From JAHEEL01 sp963700375 (GTDB lineage Bacteria; Actinomycetota; Acidimicrobiia; Spongiisociales; UBA5794), in assembly GCA_963700375.1 (NCBI GenBank), contig CAVOXF010000006.1, positions 744,001-808,000 of the forward strand: 64,000 bases of DNA, given 5' to 3'. A program made the position numbers and the translations under genes. A model generated the notes under the pieces. It saw only the letters and a program-made list of their open reading frames with translations. It made no database searches and had not been told where the DNA came from. This document shows, in pieces, positions 26,308-34,066 of the stretch (its first letter is position 1; each line of letters opens with the position of its first letter).

Positions 26308-26940
26308 ATGTCTCCAAGAATGACAGCATCCTCGTATGCGGTCCTTGCCCTCCTCGATCTCAAACCCTGACCGGGCTACGAACTCACACACCAGGCCCAG
26401 CGAAGCCTCTGCTACACCCGGCCCAAGTCCGAGCGTCTCCTCTACTCCGAACCAAAGAAGCTCGTCGAACTCGGGTACGCCACCTCCCACCAAGAAGACA
26501 GCGGCGGTCGAACCCGCAACGTCTACACCATCAGCGCCAAGGGACGCGAGGCTCTCGGCGAGTGGGCGAGGACCCGAACCCAGGCGCCACGACTCGAGAT
26601 CGAAGCCCTCCTCAGACTGCTCTTCGCCGATCACGGATCGCGAGAAGACCTTCTCGGAGCCCTCGACGAACTCGAGAGCGACATCGGCGAACACCACCAA
26701 GCCATCGTCGAACCCATGGCCTCGTGCCTTGACGGCGGACATCCGTTCCCACGAAGAACGCACCTCTCAGTGCTGTTCGCAACGTTCCAGATAGAGGTAT
26801 TCGAGACAATCGAACGTTGGGTCGGATTCGCCCGCGACGAGATCGACGGATGGCCGACTACTCAAGACCTCGGAATGACCCCACGCACCGAGACCCTCAC
26901 GCGCCTGCTCGCCAAAGACCGATCACCGCCGAACCTATAG
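26308..26940 (+). pseudogene. PadR family regulator with an in-frame TGA
   Basis: Starts MSPRMTASSYAVLALLDLKP, then TGA at 26368-26370, then continues in the same frame PGYELTHQAQRSLCYTRPKSE to the end. PadR proteins have Trp or Thr-like residues at this point, and TGG to TGA is one base. The remaining 190 codons are intact: winged helix (LYSEPKKLVELGYATSHQEDS, RNVYTISAKGREAL) and a C-terminal helical domain. With Trp restored the product is 210 residues, normal for PadR. Operators in front of it are well preserved, which argues for recent inactivation, sequence error or read-through. Confidence 0.72.
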
Positions 26941-26984
26941 GTGCGCCCAAGAACACCCCACGAGCGGAAACCAACACCCCACAT

Positions 26985-27145
26985 CATCGATCAGTCACAT
27001 CCGGGCGGCCTAGACACAAGTAGCGAAAACTATTTGATTCTGACAAGAATCGTCGCGATACGGACCTATCGGCGTCAATGCCGACGCTTCCCACGGGAAG
27101 CGTCGTTCTGCTCCGGTCGACTCGTTGGTCCAGGCGCATTCGACA
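26985..27145. repeat. C half-site followed by family A hairpin
   Basis: GGGCGGCCTAGACACAAG (about 27001-27020) is a C tail; at 27082-27105 a perfect 11-base stem CGACGCTTCCC/GGGAAGCGTCG with a two-base loop follows. About 90 bases around the hairpin match 43767-43870 (CGTCGCGAT, TTGGTCCAGGCGCAT). The rest of the stretch to 27337 shows no gene. Confidence 0.6.
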
Positions 27146-27337
27146 GAAGGCGTGGCGCTGCCCACTCCGGCAGCGATCTTCAACGCCTTCGAGAAGACTG
27201 ACGACGGTTGCCGATTGCACCGGATACGGGCAGTTCCGCGCGCTCTCATCGGTGGTCGTGTGGACGCGTCGGGTATGCCCCTCCCAACTCTCACGCCGCG
27301 CTCATTCCGACCGCGCTCAGGCGTGAACGGGAACCGG

Positions 27338-28315
27338 CTATGCGGTCTCGGCCAGCACCTTGTTGGCGGTCTTGCCAGGCATCAGCTCGCACTTGACCAG
27401 CTTGGGCAGCAGGTCGCGCCAGAACGGTTCTTGCTCAAACACCTCGCGGAACATCGGCATCGCCTCTTCGTACCTGCCGACCGAAGCGAGTGTGACGGCC
27501 GTCCAGAACCGCATCTCGACAATGTGCGGAGCGAGTTCGCGGGCGGCGCCGTATTCGTTCACTGCGTCTTCGAAGCGTTCGGCCTCAATCGCCGAGTCAC
27601 CGGCGTTCATGTGCTGATAGGCGCGTTGCAGGATGAGAACGCGGCGCAACTCGCCAAGCGGATCGACGTGGTCCTCTACACGCAGGTCGAAGAGACGGTC
27701 GACCCAAGGCCGAGCACTCGACTCTCCCGCGACGACGATGAGTGCCGCTGACTGCTTGCCGCGGATATCGCCGCCCTCGGCCTGAGCGGCCTCCAGCGAG
27801 GTCACCAGCCGTTCAGCGAGGTCCCGCCCGTCTTCAAGCGATGCCTCATAGGCGCGCATCATCGCTCCCCACACCCGGTCGCTTGCCATCAGGTTTGCCT
27901 GACAGCTCACGCCAAGATCCTTGTTCACGACGTGACCCGCTGCGTCGATACAGCGCTCGCCGGTGTGCGCGGCGACATGACCGCTCGCGTCGACCATGGC
28001 AACCTGGCGAACAGCACGACCGACGTCGGAAGCCAGAAGACCGACCAGGGTGTCGACTGCGCTGCGCCCGGCGCGCATCAATTCGAGGCCGAGCGGACCG
28101 TAGCTTGGGTCTGCGAGCGACTGCGTTGCGACGGCTCCGACCCCGGCCTCGGCCCAGGGCACAACGGTTCCAACGCTGAACCAGTGACTCTGAACCGCGA
28201 CACCAAGTTGACCGGTCTCCGAGTCGCGAGCGACGATCGAGTAGGTCGCCACGGGGCGGCGCGGGAGAACCACCGCCCCGACCTTCAAGACATGTGGCCC
28301 GATATGGTCCGACAT
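27338..28315 (-). CDS. DUF1028 family protein with C-terminal TPR-like region
   Basis: About 326 residues. The N-terminal two-thirds is DUF1028, an Ntn-hydrolase-like fold: ATYSIVARDSETGQLGVAVQ, VVPWAEAGVGAVATQ, YGPLGLELM, CQANLMASDRVW, LVTSLEAAQAEGGDIRGKQSAAL. The C-terminal 90 residues are helical and TPR-like (AYQHMNAGDSAIEAERFEDAVNEY). The start is uncertain: ATG at 28315 adds 22 residues before the domain, while a GTG at the first domain residue also fits; neither has a good ribosome site. Enzymatic activity of the family is unproven. Confidence 0.8.
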   Translation of the reverse strand: MSDHIGPHVLKVGAVVLPRRPVATYSIVARDSETGQLGVAVQSHWFSVGTVVPWAEAGVGAVATQSLADPSYGPLGLELMRAGRSAVDTLVGLLASDVGRAVRQVAMVDASGHVAAHTGERCIDAAGHVVNKDLGVSCQANLMASDRVWGAMMRAYEASLEDGRDLAERLVTSLEAAQAEGGDIRGKQSAALIVVAGESSARPWVDRLFDLRVEDHVDPLGELRRVLILQRAYQHMNAGDSAIEAERFEDAVNEYGAARELAPHIVEMRFWTAVTLASVGRYEEAMPMFREVFEQEPFWRDLLPKLVKCELMPGKTANKVLAETA

Positions 28316-28358
28316 CGGAAGACACGCTAGCGCAAACCTCAAGGCGCACAGATGGCAC

Positions 28359-28396
28359 CGCCCCCACGTCATCGATTAGGCATATGTGGACGGGCG
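28359..28396. repeat. Degenerate family C palindrome
   Basis: CGCCCCCACGTCATC at the left and CATATGTGGACGGGCG at the right form an imperfect palindrome of the C type upstream of the DUF1028 gene. Confidence 0.35.
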
Positions 28397-28560
28397 AGTT
28401 GTCTCGTGACTCGACGGCGGGTCGCTGAGGTCGGCGTGCAGATGTCGGGTTGTTGGTCGTCGCCAGGTCGGTCCCTTGGTTGCGCTCCACCGAGTTCATG
28501 AATTGGCAAGCGCCCGTTCCTGGTGCGTTCATATGGGTGCCGTACGTTCGACTTTGACAG

Positions 28561-28577
28561 TTCGGGACGTTCCCGAA
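28561..28577. promoter_or_regulatory. Short palindrome upstream of a secreted protein gene
   Basis: Arms TTCGGGA and TCCCGAA around CGT, ending 17 bases before the start codon of the gene at 28595. Could be an operator or a 5'-UTR hairpin close to the ribosome site. Confidence 0.4.
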
Positions 28578-28594
28578 CGGAGAGGCGAGTTGCG

Positions 28595-28945
28595 ATGAAC
28601 AGACGTATGCAGCGCACGCTGGCGGTCGTCGCCGTGGTGGTCGGAGCGTTTGCGGCGACCCAGTCGGTCGCGTTCGCGGCACCGCCCGACGGTCCCGCAA
28701 CGAACGGGGCGTTCTTGTGCCCCGCGGTGGGAGACGGCGTCGCGAACGCCGACGCCCACAACGGAGCGCACGGCGTGTCGGTGATAGGACCGATCGCATC
28801 TGGATGGTCGTTCCTGCCGGGCAACAACCAGGCCGGTGCCCGCGCACCTGACAATGCGTGGAACAACGCAGGCCCCGCGTCGTCCCCGGGCCCGGGCGGC
28901 GGGAACTCGGACTGGTCGCCGATCTGGCCCGACCCGTCCCACTAG
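28595..28945 (+). CDS. Small secreted protein, hypothetical
   Basis: A 116-residue exported protein with signal peptide RTLAVVAVVVGAFAATQSVA and cleavage expected near AFA-AP at residue 28. The mature part is rich in Gly, Asn, Pro and Ala (AFLCPAVGDGVANADAHNG) with one Cys and ends SDWSPIWPDPSH. No family recognised. A clean promoter-proximal palindrome and a strong downstream hairpin make it a stand-alone transcription unit. Confidence 0.7.
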   Translation: MNRRMQRTLAVVAVVVGAFAATQSVAFAAPPDGPATNGAFLCPAVGDGVANADAHNGAHGVSVIGPIASGWSFLPGNNQAGARAPDNAWNNAGPASSPGPGGGNSDWSPIWPDPSH

Positions 28946-28963
28946 CCAGATCGCCACGCTCCA

Positions 28964-28999
28964 GGGTGGGGATGGGTCATGGGCGATCCATCCCCACCC
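28964..28999 (+). terminator. Hairpin after the secreted protein gene
   Basis: Perfect 12-base arms GGGTGGGGATGG and CCATCCCCACCC with a 12-base loop, starting 18 bases after the stop at 28945. No U-tract, but an obvious transcription end. Confidence 0.7.
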
Positions 29000-29062
29000 G
29001 CCCATCATGCCTGCGGTTTCAGTGAGTCATAGCGGCACATGTGGCTCTCCCCACAGGAAGCG
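28997..29062. repeat. C-type palindrome followed by family A unit
   Basis: CCCGCCCATCATGCCTGCGG and the matching right arm CGGCACATGTGG (28997-29044), then CCACAGGAAGCGTCGCGATG, an A unit. The order C then A is the same as at 27.0 and 37.7 kb. The remaining bases to 29284 show no gene. Confidence 0.45.
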
Positions 29063-29284
29063 TCGCGATGTACGCGCCAGATTGTCCACTGATCGCGCCT
29101 GACACGACGAATGTCGCGGCAAGTGGAACTGCAAGGGTTCCCATCCCCATGCGCCCATGACGACACCCCCGTCCCGGCCCACGCTCGACGCAAGCGGCTA
29201 CATCGAAGGTAGAGCTCCCGCTGGCAGAATTCGCGCCGAGACCGAACGGCGCACAGATCCCGGCTGCAGCGGTGCGGATCTCGG

Positions 29285-29785
29285 TCAACCCGCCCCGGCC
29301 GCGTCGCGAGTTCGCGGTGCCCGACTCACAGGCGGGCGCCCCCGCCGCTGAAGTGCAGCCACGGCCCGCACAACCCGTCGGTCACCGGTCGATCGGGCCT
29401 TGTTCGCGACGTCGTCGAGATACCGGCGAGCGAGGTCCTCATTGTCCGTGGCCCAGGCATGCGCGGCCAGCGCTGTGAGGACCTTCCGGCGGCTCCGCGC
29501 GGCACGGAACCCTTCCCACATCCCGCCGAACTCGTCGAGGATCCTCGCCGAATAGCCCGGAAACCCGAACCGACCTGCCTCGTTGAGTGCTTGCACAGCC
29601 CGGTCGCCGCTGTGCGATCCGACGTTGCTGATAGCGCGCCGCGTCCGACTGAGCGTGATACCGCGGTAGAAGTTCCCGACGCCGATGTCGTGCTCGTCGC
29701 AGAAGTACCGCTCGGGCCTGCCGGCGATCTTGGGTGCTCTGGGCGAGCACAGTGGACAACGGTCACGCGGCTGCGTGGTTGACAT
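29285..29785 (-). CDS. Hypothetical protein with N-terminal Cys motif
   Basis: A 166-residue protein. Near the N-terminus CPLC and, 16 residues later, CDEHD could bind zinc (CPLCSPRAPKIAGRPERYFC). The rest is basic and helical (YSARILDEFGGMWEGFRAARSRR, LARRYLDDVANKARS) with an Arg/Pro-rich tail. Start ATG follows AAGGAGA. No family recognised. Immediately upstream (29786-30057, same strand) another frame looks weakly protein-like (VYRASNIDVGGAVFAEGDGWRG) but is too uncertain to call. Confidence 0.6.
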   Translation of the reverse strand: MSTTQPRDRCPLCSPRAPKIAGRPERYFCDEHDIGVGNFYRGITLSRTRRAISNVGSHSGDRAVQALNEAGRFGFPGYSARILDEFGGMWEGFRAARSRRKVLTALAAHAWATDNEDLARRYLDDVANKARSTGDRRVVRAVAALQRRGRPPVSRAPRTRDAAGAG

Positions 29786-30119
29786 CGCGTCTCCTTCGAC
29801 ATTTGGTTGCCTTGCGGCCGCATCCCGCCCGAGGGCGATAGGCACCTTGGGTGTCGATCCCAGGTTGCCGAGCTCCTTCCAGAGCCACTCTTGATGCGAA
29901 CGACGCGAAGCGTACCGGACGTCACGGGCGGGACGCGCCCGCCGTGATCCCACAGGATGCAGATGCCGCGCCACCCATCCCCCTCGGCGAATACGGCTCC
30001 GCCTACATCGATGTTCGAGGCGCGGTAGACAGGATCGCCGGCCTGGACCACAACCACCGGCTTCTACGTCCAGACGCATTCGTCCGAGATAATCGGCACT
30101 CCAGCCAATCGAACGCTTC

Positions 30120-30145
30120 CGACGCCTTCGGGTGAGAAGGCGTCG
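30120..30145. repeat. Family A hairpin
   Basis: Perfect 10-base stem CGACGCCTTC/GAAGGCGTCG with loop GGGTGA, followed by TTCTGGCAATGG, the same flank as the copies at 37.9 and 33.7 kb. Confidence 0.6.
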
Positions 30146-30291
30146 TTCTGGCAATGGCCGGTGCTCCGATCCCGAGGTACACACAACAACGCGCTGCTAC
30201 CGCTTCTTGTCCCGAGTGTGGGTAGTGGACCATCGGTCAGTTCAGCGCCTGTCCCTGGATTGGTCGATTGGGTGCGCCCACGCAGCCGGCC

Positions 30292-31131
30292 CTACTTCGC
30301 GCCCGCATCTTGTACCAGAGACTCGATGACGGCAGCGATGGCCGGTAGCGTCGCTGTGGCTGGTGCGATCACTGCGACGCCGCCAGGAGTTCGGAGCGCG
30401 AGTTGTCGCAGTTCACTGTCCGCAGGGTTGACGTCGATCAGGATGGCGCCGGCCTTGGCGGCGATTCCCGCGAGGCGGGCCGCCACCGGCACGCCTCCCG
30501 AGGTTCCAACGGTGATGCACAGCGAAGCACGTGCCGCCAAGCTCCCGGCCGTCTTGATCCGGTAGTTGGCTTCGTCGTAGAACTCATCGAACCACAGGAC
30601 ATGGGGACGCGTAGCAAACCCGCACCGGGGGCACTCCAGAAGATCCCGTACCTCGATCCAGTCGGATCCATCCGCCCAGGCGTCGAGGTTGCTTGGGATC
30701 GGGAGCACTCCGGTGCACCCCGCGGTGCAGCGCATCCCGCCGTGGTGACCGTGGATTTCGGAGGTCTGCCGTTCGCTGTTGCCGGCTTTGATATGGAGTC
30801 GGTCGACGTTCTGGGTGATGAGGGCGAACCGGTCCCCCAGGACCGGTTCGAGATGGGCGAGGGCGACGTGTGCCTCGTTGGGTTCGGCGGAGAGCGTTTC
30901 GGCGCGTCGGTCCAGGTGCCACCGCCAGCTCCGTTCGGGATGTCGCGAGAAGTACGCAAGGGTTGCCTTCGACATCGCTGCAGCACCATCGCTGGTCCAC
31001 AGGCCATCGTCGCCGCGATAGGTACGTATCCCGCTCTCCGCTGAGATCCCGGCTCCGGTGATGAACACGACGTTGCCACCGGTCGCCACGCCGGACTGGA
31101 TCGCTTTGATGGTTCGATCTTCGAGCCGCAT
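30292..31131 (-). CDS. Sir2 family NAD-dependent deacylase
   Basis: A 279-residue sirtuin. NAD-binding motifs GAGISAESGIRTYRG (26-40) and TQNVDRLH (106-113), the catalytic His in SEIHGHHG (127), and four zinc cysteines, CTAGC (135-139) and CPRC (167-170), are all present. C-terminal VGTSGGVPVAA and IDVNPADS complete the Rossmann fold. The intact zinc ribbon and catalytic His argue for a protein deacylase rather than a degraded NADase effector. It starts within the stop of the LRR gene (TGATG), so the two are coupled. Targets unknown. Confidence 0.9.
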   Translation of the reverse strand: MRLEDRTIKAIQSGVATGGNVVFITGAGISAESGIRTYRGDDGLWTSDGAAAMSKATLAYFSRHPERSWRWHLDRRAETLSAEPNEAHVALAHLEPVLGDRFALITQNVDRLHIKAGNSERQTSEIHGHHGGMRCTAGCTGVLPIPSNLDAWADGSDWIEVRDLLECPRCGFATRPHVLWFDEFYDEANYRIKTAGSLAARASLCITVGTSGGVPVAARLAGIAAKAGAILIDVNPADSELRQLALRTPGGVAVIAPATATLPAIAAVIESLVQDAGAK

Positions 31132-32354
31132 CACCGCACCCCCATCCAGTTGGCAGCACCGAAGTAGTCGACGAGCTCGGCCGTCAGGGGCAAGAAGGGA
31201 ACACCACCCCGGAAGCCGAACTCCTCCAGCTTCGGAAACTGATCCACCATGTCGAGGAACTCGCGGCACACCATCTCCGTGGAGATTTCCAGCCGCCAGA
31301 GGTTCGGAAGGCGGGTGAGTAGCGGCACGGCGTCGGGCGTGATCAAGGTCCGGCTGATATCGAGGACGACGAGGTTTGGATGCTCCTCGACGATGCGGGC
31401 AAGCCCGTCGTTGGTGATATCGCAACTCCCGAGTCGCAGGTGCGTCAGGTGGTTCATGCCGGTGAGGGCATCAAGCGCGTGGTCGGTGATTGCGGTCGCG
31501 CTGAGATCGAGACGTTGGAGATCTCGCAGGTTGCTCAGCGACTCGATGGTGGCGTCGTTGATCCTGGTTCGCGCGAGATCGAGCGAGGTGAGGCTGGGGA
31601 GTTCGTCGAGGCAGTGGCATGTGCGTCGGAAGAGATCATTGTTCGAGAGCTCGAGGATCTGGAGGTCCGTGAAAGTGGCGATCGCACGCAGCTGGTCGTC
31701 GATGATTCCCATTCTGTCCATCGTGAGGCGGGCGAGGCCGGGCCATGTCCCGAAGGAGGCCGCGTTCGGGCAGGTCACATGGTTCTCGGAGTACACCAGT
31801 TCACGAAGCCCCGGCCGCGACGATTTGGCAAGGCCGTCGGGGGTGACTTGCGTGTCCTCGAGGATCACGCCATATGGAGATGAAACGGAGAACAGCGCGT
31901 TGAGCGCTTCGTCGTCGAAGTCGCAGTGACGTGCTGCGAATGCATCGAGGTGAGCGAGATGGGTGAAGGTTTCGGCCTTCACATCGAGGATCAGGCGCTT
32001 GGCCGGATATCCGCGAAACGAATGTGTGGCGTGGATCCATCCCATTGCCAAGTCCCACACAGAGTGAGCGGCCGCGGCTTCGATATCGGCGTCGGAGACC
32101 GAGCCGTTGCCAATGTAGAGGGTACGGAAAGTACCCGGACTGAATGCGGACAGTAGTTGGGCCGCACGACCGGCATCGTGTTCGGGGATTGACAGCGCGA
32201 GTTCGGCGTTCGCGTCGACAACGGTCTGTTGGACGGCGTCTACCGCGAAGACTGGGCGGCCCGACTTGAGTTCCACAACGGTGACTCCGTCGAGGAGAAC
32301 CCCTCCGGGAAAGTGGATCGTACGTTGCGCAGGTCTTGTCTGTGTGGTACTCAT
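31131..32354 (-). CDS. Leucine-rich repeat protein
   Basis: A 407-residue cytoplasmic protein. The first 200 residues include a repeat-like start (IHFPGGVLLDGVTVVELKSG) and no recognised domain. From about 205 to 380 there are six or more LRR units of 24-25 residues: LPSLTSLDLARTRINDATIE, LQRLDLSATAITDHALDAL, LTHLRLGSCDITNDGLARI, LVVLDISRTLITPDAVPLL. No signal peptide or membrane helix, so it acts inside the cell as a binding surface. Translationally coupled to the Sir2 gene and divergent from an XRE regulator, which points to a small dedicated system. Confidence 0.82.
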   Translation of the reverse strand: MSTTQTRPAQRTIHFPGGVLLDGVTVVELKSGRPVFAVDAVQQTVVDANAELALSIPEHDAGRAAQLLSAFSPGTFRTLYIGNGSVSDADIEAAAAHSVWDLAMGWIHATHSFRGYPAKRLILDVKAETFTHLAHLDAFAARHCDFDDEALNALFSVSSPYGVILEDTQVTPDGLAKSSRPGLRELVYSENHVTCPNAASFGTWPGLARLTMDRMGIIDDQLRAIATFTDLQILELSNNDLFRRTCHCLDELPSLTSLDLARTRINDATIESLSNLRDLQRLDLSATAITDHALDALTGMNHLTHLRLGSCDITNDGLARIVEEHPNLVVLDISRTLITPDAVPLLTRLPNLWRLEISTEMVCREFLDMVDQFPKLEEFGFRGGVPFLPLTAELVDYFGAANWMGVR

Positions 32355-32380
32355 ACCACGTAGAGTAGTATTTCTCTACT
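32343..32380. promoter_or_regulatory. Operator-like repeats between LRR-Sir2 and XRE genes
   Basis: GTGGTA-CTCA-TACCAC overlaps the LRR start codon, and AGTAG-N7-CTACT (32364-32380) lies just upstream in AT-rich DNA. On the other side TACATT, a fair -10 box, sits only seven bases before the XRE ATG, and that ATG has no ribosome site, so the XRE message may be leaderless. Confidence 0.5.
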
Positions 32381-32442
32381 ATTAGAGTCAAGAAGATCCT
32401 CATGAAGTAGCAATACCACACCGCAGGTGCTACATTGACCCC

Positions 32443-32901
32443 ATGCTCGCGAACGAACCGGCTCCCCAGGATCACGAAGCATGGGCAGAAGCGCTCGGTC
32501 ACACCATCAAGGTGGTCCGGACCGACCTCGGCTTCGGTCGACGCCGACTCGCCACCCTGGCCGGGATCTCCTACTCATACCTCTCCGCGATCGAGAACGG
32601 TGCCAAGGTTCCGTCCGCCAAGATCCTCCACGTCATCGCGGAGCGACTCCAACTCCAGCCCCACGAGCTGTACGCCGCCGCTGAGGCACGCTTGGCGCGA
32701 GGGCAGCGCCCGGCCGACGCCACCATCGAGTCGGATGCGGCGCTCATCGAGGCCCAGGAACAGCGCTTCCTCAAACGACAGGCAGCTCGGCTCGGCCTGG
32801 AGCCGTCACCGCAGGCGGACGAACTCCACCAACTGATCGACCGCCTGCAGCCCCAAGACGTCGCCCTCATACTTGAGACCGCCCGCCGCCTCGCCCGGTA
32901 G
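32443..32901 (+). CDS. XRE-family transcriptional regulator
   Basis: A 152-residue protein with a complete HTH at about 17-75 (LGHTIKVVRTDLGFGRRRLA, GISYSYLSAIENGAKVPSAK) and a helical C-terminal region (QDVALILETARRLAR) resembling the linker motif of the XRE-DUF4268 protein. Unlike its near-copy at 12459, it keeps its own N-terminus. No ribosome site before the ATG. Divergent from the LRR-Sir2 operon and probably its regulator. Confidence 0.82.
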   Translation: MLANEPAPQDHEAWAEALGHTIKVVRTDLGFGRRRLATLAGISYSYLSAIENGAKVPSAKILHVIAERLQLQPHELYAAAEARLARGQRPADATIESDAALIEAQEQRFLKRQAARLGLEPSPQADELHQLIDRLQPQDVALILETARRLAR

Positions 32902-32976
32902 GCGTACTGGATCTCGACCCGCGCAGCGTCACTACCGTCGTGCGTGATGGGACGGCCCACGGGGCTCGGTCTATCC

Positions 32977-33100
32977 TGAACCACTCGATGTAGTCGCTCC
33001 ACTCGTCGGTACGCGAGATGTGTCCTTGGCGGTATTCGGCGATCCGCACCGCACGTCGTTCCTGGCTCAGGTCCTCGAATTCGAGGTTGTGCCTCGGGAG
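32977..33100 (-). pseudogene. 3' fragment of a DUF4268 gene
   Basis: Minus-strand sequence encodes LEFEDLSQERRAVRIAEYRQ and GHISRTDEWSDYIEWF, matching the end of the XRE-DUF4268 protein at 13007 almost residue for residue. The rest of that gene is missing. It converges with the XRE gene at 32443 exactly as the intact gene converges with the 12459 copy, so both loci descend from one arrangement. The break at the upstream side is immediately followed by a family A hairpin. Confidence 0.75.
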
Positions 33101-33107
33101 CACTCCT

Positions 33108-33134
33108 GCGACGCTTCTCACTGGAAGGGGCGAC
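33108..33134. repeat. Family A hairpin at the truncation point
   Basis: GCGACGCTTC then GAAGGGGCGAC, an imperfect stem of the A type, directly abutting the DUF4268 fragment. Confidence 0.45.
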
Positions 33135-33253
33135 TCCCAACGTCGGCAATCGTACCCGTTCTTGGCCGGCGGTCTGACCGGCTACCGACGATGTCGCGCG
33201 CTACCGTTCGGGCGGGGCGTCAATCGGTGTTCCCATACGCAGGAGAAGAGACC

Positions 33254-33535
33254 ATGGCGGGCGAAGCAACTGACTCGTTTTTCGAAGACTCGCCGAACAG
33301 CGTCGTCTACGGTGCCGGAGCGGTCTACGACCTCAGCGACGAGGCCCGACGGATCGCCGGACGCATCGGCAGCATCAAGGCCGACTACCCGCGTCCAGAC
33401 CCGACGGAGGATCACCTGCTCGCCGAATACGAGAGGGACGTCAACCTCCTCCGGAACAACCAGAGGACCCTCCTGGCGGTCGCCGAAATCCTCGAAGCTA
33501 TGTCGGACGAATGGCGGTTCCGCTGGCCTTCGTGA
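33254..33535 (+). CDS. Hypothetical small protein
   Basis: A 93-residue acidic protein, helical by composition (TEDHLLAEYERDVNLLRNNQ, RTLLAVAEILEAMSDEW). Start ATG has AGGAG eight bases before it. No family recognised; no signal peptide. It stands alone between repeat-rich stretches. Confidence 0.58.
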   Translation: MAGEATDSFFEDSPNSVVYGAGAVYDLSDEARRIAGRIGSIKADYPRPDPTEDHLLAEYERDVNLLRNNQRTLLAVAEILEAMSDEWRFRWPS

Positions 33536-33684
33536 ACGCTGGCGGCCTGGCTGAATGCGATCGCTCGAAACCCTTGGTATGTAAGGTTATCGGCCCACCT
33601 CTTGCGCGCGTATCGAATGAGATCGGGCGGGCGCGGTCCGAAAGGGCTCCAACCGGAAGGAACGAGGTCATTTCGAGAGCCACG

Positions 33685-33977
33685 CCTTCGTCGGAACCCG
33701 TCTCCATCGCGGTCGTCGCTCGCACCCCGCGATCACTTCGGACGAGAAGCATCGTTCTGACAACGGCAGGCGACCTGATCCGTTCGCGAAGGCAGAAGAA
33801 TGACGCGAGAGCAGCCGCGGACCTGACCGCCCCCTCCTCTCGCCAAGGGCGGAAGGGGGTGGCACACGCCCATTGGACGGCGGAACGGACCCAACCGAGT
33901 CGATGCTATCGGCTCAACCGGAGATCCACCGCCCGACCAGGGCCTGCAGAACCACTCGAATCATCCCACCGAGCCGT
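33685..33977. repeat. Long composite A-B repeat
   Basis: A-type units (TTCGTCGGAACCCGTCTCC, then ACTTCGGACGAGAAG at 33735) run into a 95-base stretch (33735-33829) that is mostly identical to 37909-38004, followed by module B (33887-33976) matching 24699-24788. No gene is supported between 33536 and 34066. Confidence 0.6.
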
Positions 33978-34066
33978 TCATGCAGGGGGAACGGGCCTTT
34001 TGGCTCTGGCTTTGGTGCTGAAAGTCAGGCAAGTCTGAGTACAGATCCATGTGAAGGGCGAGGCTC

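Noticed and set aside
15192..26370. Genetic code change with TGA read as Trp
   Set aside because: TGA is the ordinary stop of most intact genes in the window, often within ATGA overlaps, so only local mutation, error or read-through can be considered.
30292..31131. Sir2 as a Thoeris-like or pAgo-type NADase effector
   Set aside because: The zinc-binding cysteines and catalytic His typical of deacylases are intact, and no ThsB, HerA or Argonaute partner is present; only the LRR partner is unusual.
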